Assembly (NCBI RefSeq): GCF_027557445.1 | Contig: NZ_CP106841.1 | Location: 1,350,001 to 1,414,000 of the forward strand | Direction of reading: 5' to 3' | DNA: 64,000 bases | DNA from: Paenalcaligenes faecalis | GTDB taxonomy: Bacteria; Pseudomonadota; Gammaproteobacteria; Burkholderiales; Burkholderiaceae_B | Shown here: in pieces, positions 1 to 9,129 of the stretch | Layout: every line of letters begins with the position of its first letter | Position numbering within the stretch: the stretch's first letter is position 1 | Notes under the pieces: model-generated | What the model was told of the DNA's origin: nothing | The model's database searches: none | Seen by the model: only the letters and a program-made list of their open reading frames with translations | Made by a program: the position numbers and the translations under genes

Positions 1-1
1 T

Positions 2-1081
2 TTATTGACCCTGTTAATTATGATGTTCTATATGTTCATCTCTTTAACAGCCGAAATCACAGCGATGGCAAAGCTGGTCACTCTGATCGCTCCGATCCCC
101 TTAGGCGTAACTGCCGCTGTTGTGTTGGGGGCTACGCTTATTTACACCTCTTACGGTGGGCTACGTGCCAGTATCTTTACGGATAAGGTACAAATGCTAG
201 TCATGTTGCCCTTGCTATTTTTATTACTGATCTTTGGTTGGAATGCAGTAGGCGGAGCCGCCCCTACCATTGAGCGTTTACAGCAAAACGCCCCTCAGTT
301 GCTTGATCTCAGTAATGCAGTGGGTATTAAAGCAGGTATTACTTTTTTTGTAGCCATCTTACTCACGGGGCTCTTTCATCAAGGCAACTGGCAACGTATT
401 TATGCCGCACAAAGTGATAAGGCCATGCGAAATGGTTTTCTGATTAGTGGTCTGTTGGTGGTTCCCTTTATTTTTATCATGGGGCTATTTGGACTGGCTT
501 TTGTTGCCTGGACGCCCGATGGTGATAGCTCCGTAGCCCTGTTTAGCGTCCTAGCACCTAGTCTACCTATTTGGTTTGTGGTGTTATTGATTCCACTCGG
601 TCTTGCGCTAGTGATGAGTAGTGCGGATACCGCCATCAGTGCTGTCACCAGCATTATTGCTGTGGATGCGCGCCGCATTATGCCTCAATTAAGCAGTGCT
701 CAGTTAATGCGCTTATCCCGTTGGCTAGTCTGGGGGCTTGCGATTCCAGTATGGTATACCTCGGCCAAGGGCTTAAGCGTTTTGTACCTATTTCTCTTGG
801 CTGACTTGCTCTGCTCCGCTGCCGCTTTCCCCGTATTCTATGGCTTATACAGCCGTCGTATCAGCGGCACTCATGCCACCATTAGCACCATTGCTGGGTT
901 AGTCACTGGGCTTTATTTATTCCCTACACCTACTGGCCCGATGACCTACTTGCTTGAGTCATTTTTAGTTGCTGCGTTTGTTCCTGCCGCACTGTGTTTA
1001 CTCTTAGAGCGTTTAGGGCGTCATCAGTTTGATTTTGGTCAGCTCGCTAAAATCAAAGGCATTGATCAGCAAATTAGCTAA
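2..1081 (+). CDS. Sodium:solute symporter (SSF family), 5'-truncated by window
   Basis: Inner-membrane Na+/solute symporter of the SSF (SLC5-like) family; the substrate cannot be told from this part. The frame is open to the left edge, so the gene starts outside the window. About 358 codons are visible, whereas the family is usually 450-550 residues, so the first two to four helices are missing. The visible part is a run of hydrophobic helices. It contains the family-typical stretch MSSADTAISAVTSI near visible residue 204, and a soluble tail ends at QQIS. It converges on motB with a shared bidirectional terminator between them. Family assignment is solid; the substrate (acetate, amino acid, sugar or other) is open. 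Confidence 0.85.
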   Translation, partial: LLTLLIMMFYMFISLTAEITAMAKLVTLIAPIPLGVTAAVVLGATLIYTSYGGLRASIFTDKVQMLVMLPLLFLLLIFGWNAVGGAAPTIERLQQNAPQLLDLSNAVGIKAGITFFVAILLTGLFHQGNWQRIYAAQSDKAMRNGFLISGLLVVPFIFIMGLFGLAFVAWTPDGDSSVALFSVLAPSLPIWFVVLLIPLGLALVMSSADTAISAVTSIIAVDARRIMPQLSSAQLMRLSRWLVWGLAIPVWYTSAKGLSVLYLFLLADLLCSAAAFPVFYGLYSRRISGTHATISTIAGLVTGLYLFPTPTGPMTYLLESFLVAAFVPAALCLLLERLGRHQFDFGQLAKIKGIDQQIS

Positions 1082-1098
1082 TACTCATACAGAGGCAT

Positions 1099-1137
1099 AA
1101 AAAAAACCCTCTACATCATGTGTTGTAGAGGGTTTTT
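1099..1137. terminator. Bidirectional terminator between SSF gene and motB-like gene
   Basis: Stem CCCTCTACA/TGTAGAGGG with a short loop, flanked by an A-run on the left and a T-run on the right. It can therefore terminate both convergent genes. Confidence 0.85.
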
Positions 1138-1156
1138 CTATTCTAAAATCCGCTGA

Positions 1157-2044
1157 TTAACGATTGGACTTAGGGATCTCCATCGTTAGCTCCACTCGAC
1201 GGTTTTGCGCTCTGCCTTCGGCACTTTCATTAGACTGCAATGGTCGCGTATCGGCGAACCCTACTGCCCGTAGCCGTTTACTTTCAATCCCATTGGCCTC
1301 AAAATAACGCACCACACTACCAGCTCTGGAACCTGATAATTCCCAGTTCGACGGATAGCGTCCACCACGCATAGGGATAGAGTCCGTATGTCCTTCAACT
1401 GCAATTTGATAATCGTTTTTTTGCAATACGGCGACCAGTTTTTTCAATACGGTGATCCCCGCTAAACTCAAATCGGCTTGGCCTGAAGGGAATAAAATCT
1501 CGCTATTAATACGAAAACTGACTGACTCATCATTTAATACCACATCAATGTCATCGCCTAACTCATTAAAGCCCATCTCACTTAGGCGTCGCTCTGAGTC
1601 TAAGCCCGTGCCGTCTCCGACGCCATCACCGTCCAAGCCTCCCGCAGCGAGGGTGCCATCACCCTGTAATGCGCCCCCTAAATGCGCCCCCGTGCCATCT
1701 CGTAGTTGCTTAGCCCCTGGATGGGCCCCTTCGCCAGCCCCACCTGTGATCGCTGCACTACCTGCACGGTCAAAGCCAGAGATAAAATCCCCCTTACCCG
1801 CAAAAGCCAGCATGACAATCATGAGCACCAATAGCAGTGTCATCATGTCTAGATAGGTTGCAAACCAGGTTTCCTCTTCTTCTTTAGGCTGTACGCTATC
1901 ATCCAAGAGCATCAAACGATCTTTACGCGAGTTAAGTGTCCCTTTACCCCGCGTTTTAATTGCCATACGGGCTTGCTGGAGTTCAGCCTCTAAGGATTTG
2001 GCCTTGGCGGTTAATTGCCCAATCAGCTTACTATCGTTCGACAT
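1157..2044 (-). CDS. MotB/OmpA-family stator protein
   Basis: B subunit of a proton- or sodium-driven MotA/MotB-type stator, 295 aa. A basic cytoplasmic N-terminus (about 1-60) precedes one membrane helix (about 62-82), which contains the MotB-type ion-binding aspartate (D66 in YLDMMTLL). A Gly/Asp/Ala-rich periplasmic linker (about 95-150) follows, then a C-terminal OmpA-like peptidoglycan-binding domain (about 165-290, with VEGHTDSIPMRGGRYPSNWELS and the NRRVELTM-type end). The start codon overlaps the motA stop by one base, so the two are translationally coupled. No flagellar operon lies beside it. It could be the flagellar motor stator or a stator powering another machine; the linker is longer and more glycine-rich than in standard MotB. 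Confidence 0.85.
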   Translation of the reverse strand: MSNDSKLIGQLTAKAKSLEAELQQARMAIKTRGKGTLNSRKDRLMLLDDSVQPKEEEETWFATYLDMMTLLLVLMIVMLAFAGKGDFISGFDRAGSAAITGGAGEGAHPGAKQLRDGTGAHLGGALQGDGTLAAGGLDGDGVGDGTGLDSERRLSEMGFNELGDDIDVVLNDESVSFRINSEILFPSGQADLSLAGITVLKKLVAVLQKNDYQIAVEGHTDSIPMRGGRYPSNWELSGSRAGSVVRYFEANGIESKRLRAVGFADTRPLQSNESAEGRAQNRRVELTMEIPKSNR

Positions 2045-2847
2045 TAGTCAGCCTCTACATCATCATAACGCCCATTGCCGTCATTGATTTCATCTTGATA
2101 TTGCGCCATAAATGAATTCAATGTTTCACGCATCATGGCTGGACCTCGTTTTTGACTCATCATTGACACCCCTTGCAATACCATGTTCATTAACACTAAA
2201 CGCTGCTCAGTACGACGTTCTAGTTTAACGGCCACCGGCTTAAACAACAGGTTAGAAAACAAAATCCCATAAAAAGTTGTCATCAATGCCAATGCCATCT
2301 GCTGTCCGATTAAGGCCATGTCGCCATCACCCAACAGGAACATCAGGTTCACCAAACCAACCAAAGTACCCACCATCCCAAAAGCAGGCGCGTAGCTGGC
2401 CATCACCCTAAACAGCTGAGCCTCGGCATGTTCTCTGGCCCGCATTCGCGAAATACGCCATTGCAAAAGCTCAAGAATTTCCTCTTCGGGAGTCATATCA
2501 ATGACCAACTGCACCCCTGTTTTTAAAAAGGGATTTGACACCTGCTCTAGGGCGTTCTCAACAGCGCGTATATCACCTGACACCCAGAGTCGAGAGATAT
2601 TAATCAACTCATCAATATCATGTTGGCTATATAGTTTTTCATTGCGCATCACGGTTAAAATTAAACCGAAAATTCGCACCACCTCGCTCAGGGGATAACT
2701 AATAAAGGTTGCCGCCATCGTACCTACTAATACGATAAGAATACTGGGTATATCTAAAAATAAAGACGGATCAACCGAGGTATAAAAAATAACAACGCCA
2801 AGTAAAATCGTACTAGCGACTATACCTATCAGAGTGGATGGATTCAT
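2044..2847 (-). CDS. MotA/PomA-type stator subunit
   Basis: A subunit of the stator channel, 267 aa. It has two N-terminal helices (about 5-22 and 33-53, the second in an LVGTMAATFISYPL context), a cytoplasmic domain and two C-terminal helices (about 150-172 and 184-206, with ASYAPAFGMVGTLVGLVNLM). This is the MotA_ExbB topology, and the size is close to PomA (about 250 aa). The GMVGTLVGL segment corresponds to the conserved third-helix motif. It is the first gene of a two-gene operon with the motB-like gene. A FlhE-like gene lies just upstream on the same strand, which favours a link to flagella, but neither chemotaxis nor other flagellar genes are in the window. Confidence 0.85.
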   Translation of the reverse strand: MNPSTLIGIVASTILLGVVIFYTSVDPSLFLDIPSILIVLVGTMAATFISYPLSEVVRIFGLILTVMRNEKLYSQHDIDELINISRLWVSGDIRAVENALEQVSNPFLKTGVQLVIDMTPEEEILELLQWRISRMRAREHAEAQLFRVMASYAPAFGMVGTLVGLVNLMFLLGDGDMALIGQQMALALMTTFYGILFSNLLFKPVAVKLERRTEQRLVLMNMVLQGVSMMSQKRGPAMMRETLNSFMAQYQDEINDGNGRYDDVEAD

Positions 2848-2964
2848 GGAGCACCTAAAAATAGGCCCTATTTAATGCCTAGGGCTAAACAGATATCGAG
2901 CAAAAAGGATAATAAAGGTTAATCTTAGTGAGAAAATGTTAACACAGCTCGAACTTTATCTGTC

Positions 2965-3393
2965 TTACTGCCACCATATATTCAATTGAACCTTGATGTA
3001 GGTCGGAGAATTACCAGGCTGCCACTGCCCGACCTGATGTTTTACATACAGAGGTGTAGCAACAGAAAGATCGTTAAATGCCTTGGTATAGACCCTTCCA
3101 TTGATGACAGGCACACACAACGCGGTGCTTTCAGCGCATAAATAACTGTCTATTTGCACTGAGTAAGTCGGCATAACTTGTACCGAAATAGCACTAATAG
3201 TGCCTGAGATAGAACGTAATTGCGGTATCTCTGTAATACGGAATGATTGTTCCACCGTTTGCCCCGAACGATGAATAGCTGGACTGATCTTTTCAAAGGC
3301 CCATGCCCCCTGAGCCCACGTTAGATTCGAATATACTGAAATTAAACACAGTATCAAAATACAGCTAGGATAAAAAAATCTAAATATCTTCAT
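2965..3393 (-). CDS. Secreted FlhE-like protein
   Basis: Small exported protein, 142 aa, with a signal peptide (hydrophobic about 8-27, probable cleavage after TWA). The mature part begins QGAWAFE and has a cysteine pair (LCAEST-ALCV, about 82-92). It ends in a beta-rich segment (TYIKVQLNIWWQ). The GAW start of the mature chain, the LC..xxCV pair and the length resemble FlhE, a periplasmic protein linked to flagellar export. The similarity is judged by eye and is weak over the rest of the chain. Proximity to a MotAB pair fits the idea. Otherwise it is a secreted protein of unknown function. Confidence 0.5.
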   Translation of the reverse strand: MKIFRFFYPSCILILCLISVYSNLTWAQGAWAFEKISPAIHRSGQTVEQSFRITEIPQLRSISGTISAISVQVMPTYSVQIDSYLCAESTALCVPVINGRVYTKAFNDLSVATPLYVKHQVGQWQPGNSPTYIKVQLNIWWQ

Positions 3394-3492
3394 TTTTATT
3401 TTATAAACTATCTATAACCTCTTAATTTATAGAGGAGTATCTGATACCATCTGCACACAGATGATGCTTTTCTCTGGTCTTAGGTAACGCTT

Positions 3493-4458
3493 ATGCTCTT
3501 ATATCACTTTCCTGCTGCTTGGCTGCGTCGTAGCATCAGCACGCTCTCTGCTTTATGTTCTGTTTTAGCAATCCCAGCCTATGCGCAAGACGTAGATATA
3601 ACACCGGTTCATTATCATACGCCCTATGCGCACTATGCAAATAATTTGCTGCCCGTGCATGCAGTCCCTAGCCCCCCTCCCTCTTCACTACTTCAGGCTA
3701 TCCCCTCTCAGTTACACTCTGAGATCGCCTATGTTCAAGACCTCGCTTCGGCCACCACCATTTATCAAAAAAATAGCTCTGTGGTTCGTCCTATCGCCTC
3801 TATCACTAAACTAATGACAGCATTAATCGTGATCGAAGCCGCCCAAGATATGGACGAAATGCTGGAAATCACCAGTGCCGATGTGGATCACCTTAAAAAC
3901 ACCACCTCACGACTTTCTGTGGGCTCAAAACTCAGCCGCGCTGACATGATGCATTTGGCTCTGATGTCATCAGAAAATCGGGCTGCTAATGCTTTAGGCC
4001 GTCACTACCCAGGGGGTAGCAGTGCATTTGTTCGGGCCATGAATGATAAAGCGCGCTCATTAGGTATGCGTCAGACTCATTTTGTTGAACCCACCGGTCT
4101 ATCCAGTGAAAACGTGTCTAGTCCGCGTGATTTAGTGTTGTTAATGCAAGAAACCGCAAAAAACCCCTTAATTCACCAATACACCACCAGTGAGCAATAT
4201 ACCGTCGAGCCCCGCCCTGGACGTCAATTGGTTTTTTCAAACACCAACCGTTTAGTGCATAACGATAAATGGGATATCCAAGTCTCCAAAACAGGCTTTA
4301 TCAACGAAGCAGGACAGTGTTTAGTCTTACTCACTAAGTTCGAAGGCAGAGACATCGCCATTGTTTTACTCAATGCCCAAGGCCGATACTCCCGTATTGG
4401 CGATGCGATACGTCTACGCAACTTAGTCGAAAGCTCTAATAAACTAGCGATGCTCTAA
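3493..4458 (+). CDS. pbpG: D-alanyl-D-alanine endopeptidase/carboxypeptidase (PBP7/PbpG-like, S11)
   Basis: Periplasmic penicillin-binding protein that trims or cleaves D-Ala cross-links in peptidoglycan, 321 aa. A signal peptide (about 1-31, ending AYA) is followed by a linker and an S11 peptidase domain from about 70. All three active-site motifs are visible: SITK (S103-K106), SEN (S160-N162) and KTG (266-268). The chain lacks the long C-terminal amphipathic domain of PBP5-type enzymes, which fits PBP7/PbpG (about 310 aa). An NRDE-family gene follows after 4 bp, so the two probably share a transcript. Confidence 0.9.
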   Translation: MLLYHFPAAWLRRSISTLSALCSVLAIPAYAQDVDITPVHYHTPYAHYANNLLPVHAVPSPPPSSLLQAIPSQLHSEIAYVQDLASATTIYQKNSSVVRPIASITKLMTALIVIEAAQDMDEMLEITSADVDHLKNTTSRLSVGSKLSRADMMHLALMSSENRAANALGRHYPGGSSAFVRAMNDKARSLGMRQTHFVEPTGLSSENVSSPRDLVLLMQETAKNPLIHQYTTSEQYTVEPRPGRQLVFSNTNRLVHNDKWDIQVSKTGFINEAGQCLVLLTKFEGRDIAIVLLNAQGRYSRIGDAIRLRNLVESSNKLAML

Positions 4459-4462
4459 TCCG

Positions 4463-5248
4463 ATGTGTATTGCTTATCTTGCCTTGGCCGCTGATCCCCA
4501 GTGGCCTTTATTTATCGCGGCGAATCGTGATGAGTTTCATGCCAGACCTACTTTGGCTTGCGCACCCTGGAAAGAAAACCCAGACATTATCGGCGGCCGA
4601 GACTTGCAAGCCGGAGGCACGTGGTTTGCGGTTCATCGCAGGGGACGTTTCGCGCTCTTAACTAATTACCGAGATCTACTCCCTGCGACAGGAAAAGAAA
4701 AAAGTCGAGGTGCGCTCTGCAAAGATTTTCTCATGGATTCCTCGTGTTCAGCTCACGATTACCTCCAACGTATTGCTCAACAAAAAGATCAATACCAAGG
4801 CTTTAACCTAATAGTTGGTGAATGGAATCCAGATCACGCCCGCTTCGATTGCTATTATTTTAGTAATCGTAGTCAGCTTGATCCAATCCGTTTATCCCCA
4901 GGCCACTATATCCTCAGCAATCACTTACTTAATACGCCCTGGCCAAAAAGTACACGCCTACAAAATGGGCTACAAAAACTCGTAGAAACCCAAGACTCAA
5001 TCTGTGTTGATGATGCCTATGCCCTATTACGCGATCAGACTAAAGCCCCAGAACACCTATTACCTAACACCGGGTTACACCCAGATCGAGAACAGCTACT
5101 GAGCAGCCCTTTTATTGTTAGCCCCGACTACGGCACTCGCAGCTCCTCCGTCTGGCTACACTCACAAAGCGGCCATGGTTTTTTACATGAATGTAGCTAT
5201 AATGCGGAGGGTGAGGAAACAGAGCGCCATAGTTGGCCTGTGTTTTAA
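4463..5248 (+). CDS. NRDE family protein (TANGO2-like)
   Basis: Member of the NRDE/TANGO2 family, 261 aa, close to the usual 250-270. The N-terminus MCIAYLALAAD..WPLFIAANRDEFHARP carries the Cys2 and Asn-Arg-Asp-Glu signature, followed by the family-typical IIGGRDLQAGGTWFAV and LTNYRD segments. The fold is of the Ntn type. Function is not settled; a role in haem or lipid handling has been proposed for eukaryotic relatives. It starts 4 bp after the DD-peptidase gene. Confidence 0.88.
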   Translation: MCIAYLALAADPQWPLFIAANRDEFHARPTLACAPWKENPDIIGGRDLQAGGTWFAVHRRGRFALLTNYRDLLPATGKEKSRGALCKDFLMDSSCSAHDYLQRIAQQKDQYQGFNLIVGEWNPDHARFDCYYFSNRSQLDPIRLSPGHYILSNHLLNTPWPKSTRLQNGLQKLVETQDSICVDDAYALLRDQTKAPEHLLPNTGLHPDREQLLSSPFIVSPDYGTRSSSVWLHSQSGHGFLHECSYNAEGEETERHSWPVF

Positions 5249-5274
5249 TTGACTACTCATCTAAAGGAGTTATT

Positions 5275-5700
5275 ATGCGCATCTGGCTTGCTATGATATG
5301 TAGTATCGTATGTAGTCCTCTGTTATCCGCCCAATCATTACCTGCCGTCCAGTTCTACATGAATAGCGCGTATATGTGTGGCGGAATTGGCAGTGATCAA
5401 TCTGAGGCCTTTAAATCAGCACGAAACCTCTACCCCTTAAGCCTCAACTTTGGCCAAAAACAAGGGGATCGAGTCGCTTTTGTGGCAGATGTTCAGGTAG
5501 TAATGCGTGATGCGCAAGACCAGACCGTACTAAACATCAATAGCGACGGCCCTTTCTGTTTGCTCGATATTGATTATGGCACCTATCAGGTCTATGTCAC
5601 TTACGAAGGGCAAACACTGCATCAATCCATTCATATCAAACAACAAGGCCATCAGCTCAGTTTTGTTTGGCCTGAAGCCCAATCAAATCCTTCTCATTAA
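5275..5700 (+). CDS. Secreted beta-rich protein of unknown function
   Basis: 141-aa exported protein, not recognised. The start at 5275 is chosen because it has a strong AAGGAG ribosome site 7 bases upstream; an earlier in-frame ATG lies inside the preceding gene. A signal peptide (about 1-19, SPLLSAQS) is followed by a domain with two cysteines (AYMCGG and PFCLLDI). Its C-terminal half resembles carboxypeptidase-regulatory-like or transthyretin-like strands (GTYQVYVTYEGQTLHQSIHI). It sits between the NRDE gene and ktrA on the same strand with short gaps. Confidence 0.7.
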   Translation: MRIWLAMICSIVCSPLLSAQSLPAVQFYMNSAYMCGGIGSDQSEAFKSARNLYPLSLNFGQKQGDRVAFVADVQVVMRDAQDQTVLNINSDGPFCLLDIDYGTYQVYVTYEGQTLHQSIHIKQQGHQLSFVWPEAQSNPSH

Positions 5701-5709
5701 GGTACATAT

Positions 5710-6363
5710 ATGGCTCAATTTGCTGTCATCGGTCTAGGGCGATTTGGCTCTGCGGCTTCGTTAGAGCTAATGAAGATGGGTCACTCTGTACTGGGTGTAG
5801 ACAACAACAGTAAAGTCGTTGATAAATACGCTGACCACCTTACCCGCGCGGTGATTGCTGACGTCACTGATAAAGCGGCTGTGGATGAGTTGGGCCTAGA
5901 TAATTATGATGTGGTTCTCATTGCAATTGGCGATGATATTCAAGCCTCTTTAGTCTGTGTGGTCCATCTAAAAGCCGTTGGTGCTAGCAAAATCTGGGTC
6001 AAAGCCATCTCGCACGCTCAGCACCTGATCCTAAGCAAACTAGGTGTAGACCGCATTATTCACCCCGAAGAAGAAATGGGCATTCGGGTGGCACAGATGT
6101 TGAGCTATCCCATGGTCAATGACTATATTTCATTAGGTAATGGGGAGTTCGTGGTTGAGATCACAGCCAGCGAACGTCTGGATGACATCAGTATTGGTGA
6201 TGTACTACATACTAATAATGATGTGGTTGAGGTCTTATTGATCAAACGTAAAACTCAGATTTTAGTGCGCCCTGCCGACGACTTTATCTTGCAAGCCAAA
6301 GATATTTTAGTGCTATTTGGCCCCTTGAGCGTGCTGCGTACCATTGCGCCAAAGCTTATCTAA
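5710..6363 (+). CDS. ktrA: KtrA-type potassium channel regulatory subunit (RCK)
   Basis: Cytoplasmic NAD/ATP-binding regulator of a Ktr/Trk K+ uptake channel, 217 aa. An N-terminal RCK_N Rossmann domain (VIGLGRFGSAASLEL, then the acidic end of beta-2 in VLGVDNN) spans about 1-120. It is followed by an RCK_C domain (about 135-217, with VEITASERLDDISIGDVL). Length matches KtrA (about 220) rather than the duplicated TrkA (about 450). The membrane subunit gene begins 6 bp downstream, giving a ktrAB operon. Confidence 0.93.
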   Translation: MAQFAVIGLGRFGSAASLELMKMGHSVLGVDNNSKVVDKYADHLTRAVIADVTDKAAVDELGLDNYDVVLIAIGDDIQASLVCVVHLKAVGASKIWVKAISHAQHLILSKLGVDRIIHPEEEMGIRVAQMLSYPMVNDYISLGNGEFVVEITASERLDDISIGDVLHTNNDVVEVLLIKRKTQILVRPADDFILQAKDILVLFGPLSVLRTIAPKLI

Positions 6364-6369
6364 CCCGCT

Positions 6370-7734
6370 ATGTTACGTATCTGGCCTTTTCGATTATTAC
6401 GCAAACAAGGCAGCCTTCCTACAACACATTTGCCTGCAAGCCCACCTATTGTCTTAGCCATGGGCTTTTTAGGATTAATTATCCTAGGCACGGTGCTTTT
6501 GAAAATGCCGTTTGCAACACGTAGCCCTATTAGTTGGTTCGAGGCTTTTTTTACCGCCACCTCTGCGGTCACCGTCACAGGCCTCACCGTGATCGAGCCC
6601 GCTACAGTACTAAGCATTCCCGGGCAAGTCTTAATTACGATTCTGGTACAAATTGGTGGGCTGGGCTTTGTTACCTTTGCCGTATTAGCAGCCATTACGT
6701 TAGGCAAGCGTATTAGCCTACAACAACAAGCTCTAGCTCTAGAGGCCTTTAACCAAACCAGCGTGTCTCGGATTCGCCAGACGGCTTTCTCTGTATTGAA
6801 AATCGCCTTTACCATACAAGGCATCACCATGCTGTGGCTAACCTTTTGGTGGGGCCAGCGCATGGAGCTTAAGCAAGCCGCCTATCAAGCCTATTTTCAT
6901 GTCACGATGGCATTTAATAATGCAGGGATGGCTTTATATGAAAATAGCCTGATCGGTTTAACCCATGACCCTCTCAGCATCTTTACGCTCTCTCTGATGA
7001 TTATTTTAGGTGGCTTAGGCTTTCCCGTCATCATAAATCTATTACGCAAAAAAAGGTGGTCGCTCCTATCGGCCTATAGCAAAATTATTCTTCTAGGCAC
7101 TTTAGCGCTTAACGTATTAGGCTTTTTAGCAATCTGGGCCTTTGAACATAAAAATGCGGGGACGATTGGTCATTTGCCTTGGTTTGAGCAAGCCACAGCC
7201 TCTTGGCTGCAAATTATCTCTAGCCGTACCTCTGGCTTTGTAGCCATGGATGCAGCAAATATGAAAGACAGCTCCACCCTACTCATCATGGTGTATATGT
7301 TTATCGGGGGTGGATCACTCAGTACAGCCAGTGGTATTAAACTAGGCACATTTATTGTTTTACTGGCTGCGGTCGTATCCTACTTGCGCCATCGCGAAGA
7401 AGTCGTTCTCATGCATCGTACCGTGTCACCAGAGACCGTACAAAAATCCTTATCCTTAGTCTTAATTACCTTTGGGCTCTTTTTCTTTGGGCTCTTGTTT
7501 ATCACTATTTTTGATAATCTGTCCTTTAGAAGCGTCATGTTCGAGGTGATGTCTGCCATCACGACAACAGGGATGAGCTTTGGTATTACGGGTGAACTCT
7601 CCTTGCCGAGTCAATGCATGCTCACTCTTTTGATGTTTGCCGGACGCTTAGGGCCTCTTACCTTAGTCTATAGTCTGGCCACTCGTCGTCGCAGCCGCAT
7701 TCGCTATCCAGAGGGTCACTTTCAAGTCGGTTAA
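6370..7734 (+). CDS. ktrB: TrkH/KtrB-family potassium uptake membrane protein
   Basis: K+-translocating membrane subunit, 454 aa, matching KtrB. It has repeated helix-pore-helix units with selectivity-filter glycines in TSAVTVTGLTV (about 59-69), FNNAGMAL (about 182-189), SRTSGFVAMD (about 287-296) and ITTTGMSFGIT (about 397-407). A GGGSLSTASGIK segment lies between the third and fourth units. The partner ktrA is immediately upstream. The pair probably supplies Na+-stimulated K+ uptake as in other KtrAB systems; that property is from the family, not visible here. Confidence 0.93.
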   Translation: MLRIWPFRLLRKQGSLPTTHLPASPPIVLAMGFLGLIILGTVLLKMPFATRSPISWFEAFFTATSAVTVTGLTVIEPATVLSIPGQVLITILVQIGGLGFVTFAVLAAITLGKRISLQQQALALEAFNQTSVSRIRQTAFSVLKIAFTIQGITMLWLTFWWGQRMELKQAAYQAYFHVTMAFNNAGMALYENSLIGLTHDPLSIFTLSLMIILGGLGFPVIINLLRKKRWSLLSAYSKIILLGTLALNVLGFLAIWAFEHKNAGTIGHLPWFEQATASWLQIISSRTSGFVAMDAANMKDSSTLLIMVYMFIGGGSLSTASGIKLGTFIVLLAAVVSYLRHREEVVLMHRTVSPETVQKSLSLVLITFGLFFFGLLFITIFDNLSFRSVMFEVMSAITTTGMSFGITGELSLPSQCMLTLLMFAGRLGPLTLVYSLATRRRSRIRYPEGHFQVG

Positions 7735-7783
7735 CGGTATTGATTTTTGATGCATCATAAGAACTCGCTATGAATGACTACCT

Positions 7784-8155
7784 TTAGTTAACTAAGGTGT
7801 AGCTTTTCACTTCAATCTCTGTGTCACTGACAATTCCTTTATCTACCTCGCCGATAATCTCCACCTCGACGGGAGGATTAATAGGCGTTTTAGCGGTTAG
7901 GTCATCATCAATATCGAGCTGAATTTCACCACTACCATCTGTGAAAATAAACTTTTCCTTTGAGATTTGTTTCGTAATTTGTCCACGCAGTGATACGCGT
8001 TGATCATCTTTAGTTTCTTGAAGAATCTGCGCAACGGATGTGGCCACAGGCTGCATTTGCTCGTGTGGAGTGGTATCCGCCAATGCTGCGCCACTAACGC
8101 CCGCCAAAGCAATCACTGCAGCAGCTACTGTTGTTTTTACATTTATATTTAACAT
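7784..8155 (-). CDS. YgiW/YdeI-family OB-fold periplasmic protein
   Basis: Periplasmic BOF (bacterial OB-fold) protein, 123 aa, related to YgiW/YdeI, which are linked to stress tolerance. The start at 8155 has a GGAGG ribosome site 5 bases upstream; an earlier in-frame ATG lies beyond that site. A signal peptide ends at about ALAD (27). The mature domain has the family-typical segment VSLRGQITKQISKEKFIFTDGSGEIQLDID. It is monocistronic, convergent with ktrB. Confidence 0.85.
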   Translation of the reverse strand: MLNINVKTTVAAAVIALAGVSGAALADTTPHEQMQPVATSVAQILQETKDDQRVSLRGQITKQISKEKFIFTDGSGEIQLDIDDDLTAKTPINPPVEVEIIGEVDKGIVSDTEIEVKSYTLVN

Positions 8156-8442
8156 AAACACCTCCGTTATCATTCAAAAACCCAGCGCTTAATTCGTCAT
8201 TTGTCATAACAACTAAGCGCAAGGCACAGTTTCATCATAACGACTTCAACGGATTCGTAAAGTCAGTTTTCTATCAAAAAGTAAACCATAAAAATAAACC
8301 AAAGAAAATAACAGTTTAAAATCAATAGCTTAAAAAATTAAATACAAAGCAATCCTGTTACATATCCGCACAACCCTATCACTTCGGTTACTTAGCCGTT
8401 TTACGGTATGATGATCACAAGACAAATAACCCCTACCACACC

Positions 8443-9129
8443 ATGAATGCATATATTTTTGATACTGAAACCACTGGCTCCCAGCAACCTGATATCATCG
8501 AGGCCGCCTGGTTACAGGTTGATGACCCCAATACATTGCAGGTTATCAACCAGTTTGAACAACGTTATAAACCCCGTCACCCAAACACCTTAGGTGCTCT
8601 TGCTGTGCATCATATTTATGATGAAGAGCTAGAAAACTGTCCACCCTGTACAGAGTTTTCATTTCCAGCTGATGCGCAGTATATGATTGGCCATAATATT
8701 GACTACGACTGGAATATGGCAGGTCAACCCGAGGTAAAACGCATTTGTACCTTAGCCCTTAGCCGTCGTGTTCTGCCTAAACTAGATAGCCACAGTCAAT
8801 CAGCGCTGATGTATTATTTTTTTCGGCCTCATGCTAGAGAGCGCTTAAAAACAGCACACTCGGCCCTTGCTGACGTACAGAACTGTATGTATATACTCAG
8901 AGAATTAATCGCCTTGCTCCCTACCCCTATCACTAGCTGGGAACAATTATGGGAGCAGTCCGAAATCGCACGCCTGCCCCTGGTGATGCCCTTTGGCAAA
9001 CACAAGGGGGTTGCTATTACTGATTTACCCGTTGACTATCAGGAATGGGTGCTGCGGCAAGACAGCATGGACCCCTACATCAAATTAGCCATTCAAAAAC
9101 AAAAAGCCTCCAATCACCCAGCGATTTAA
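8443..9129 (+). CDS. ExoX-like 3'-5' exonuclease with DUF3820
   Basis: DEDD-family 3'-5' exonuclease, 228 aa. Exo I is FDTETTG (D7, E9), Exo II is IGHNIDYDW and Exo III is HSALADVQN. A C-terminal DUF3820 module follows (about 183-220, MPFGKHKGVAITDLP..Y..W). The same two-part layout and length are found in E. coli exonuclease X (220 aa), which degrades DNA in repair. The ribosome site is weak. The stop overlaps the stop of the convergent DUF445 gene. Confidence 0.85.
   Translation: MNAYIFDTETTGSQQPDIIEAAWLQVDDPNTLQVINQFEQRYKPRHPNTLGALAVHHIYDEELENCPPCTEFSFPADAQYMIGHNIDYDWNMAGQPEVKRICTLALSRRVLPKLDSHSQSALMYYFFRPHARERLKTAHSALADVQNCMYILRELIALLPTPITSWEQLWEQSEIARLPLVMPFGKHKGVAITDLPVDYQEWVLRQDSMDPYIKLAIQKQKASNHPAI

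Noticed and set aside
1452-1856. Plus-strand open frame of 134 codons
   Set aside because: Proline-rich antisense shadow of the Gly-rich motB linker; no ribosome site.
1157-2847. Stator pair considered as ZorA/ZorB of a Zorya defence system
   Set aside because: The MotA homologue lacks the long cytoplasmic tail of ZorA, and no ZorC/D/E-like helicase or nuclease is adjacent.
6360-6863. Minus-strand frame of 167 codons
   Set aside because: Antisense to the well-supported ktrB gene, low-complexity composition.
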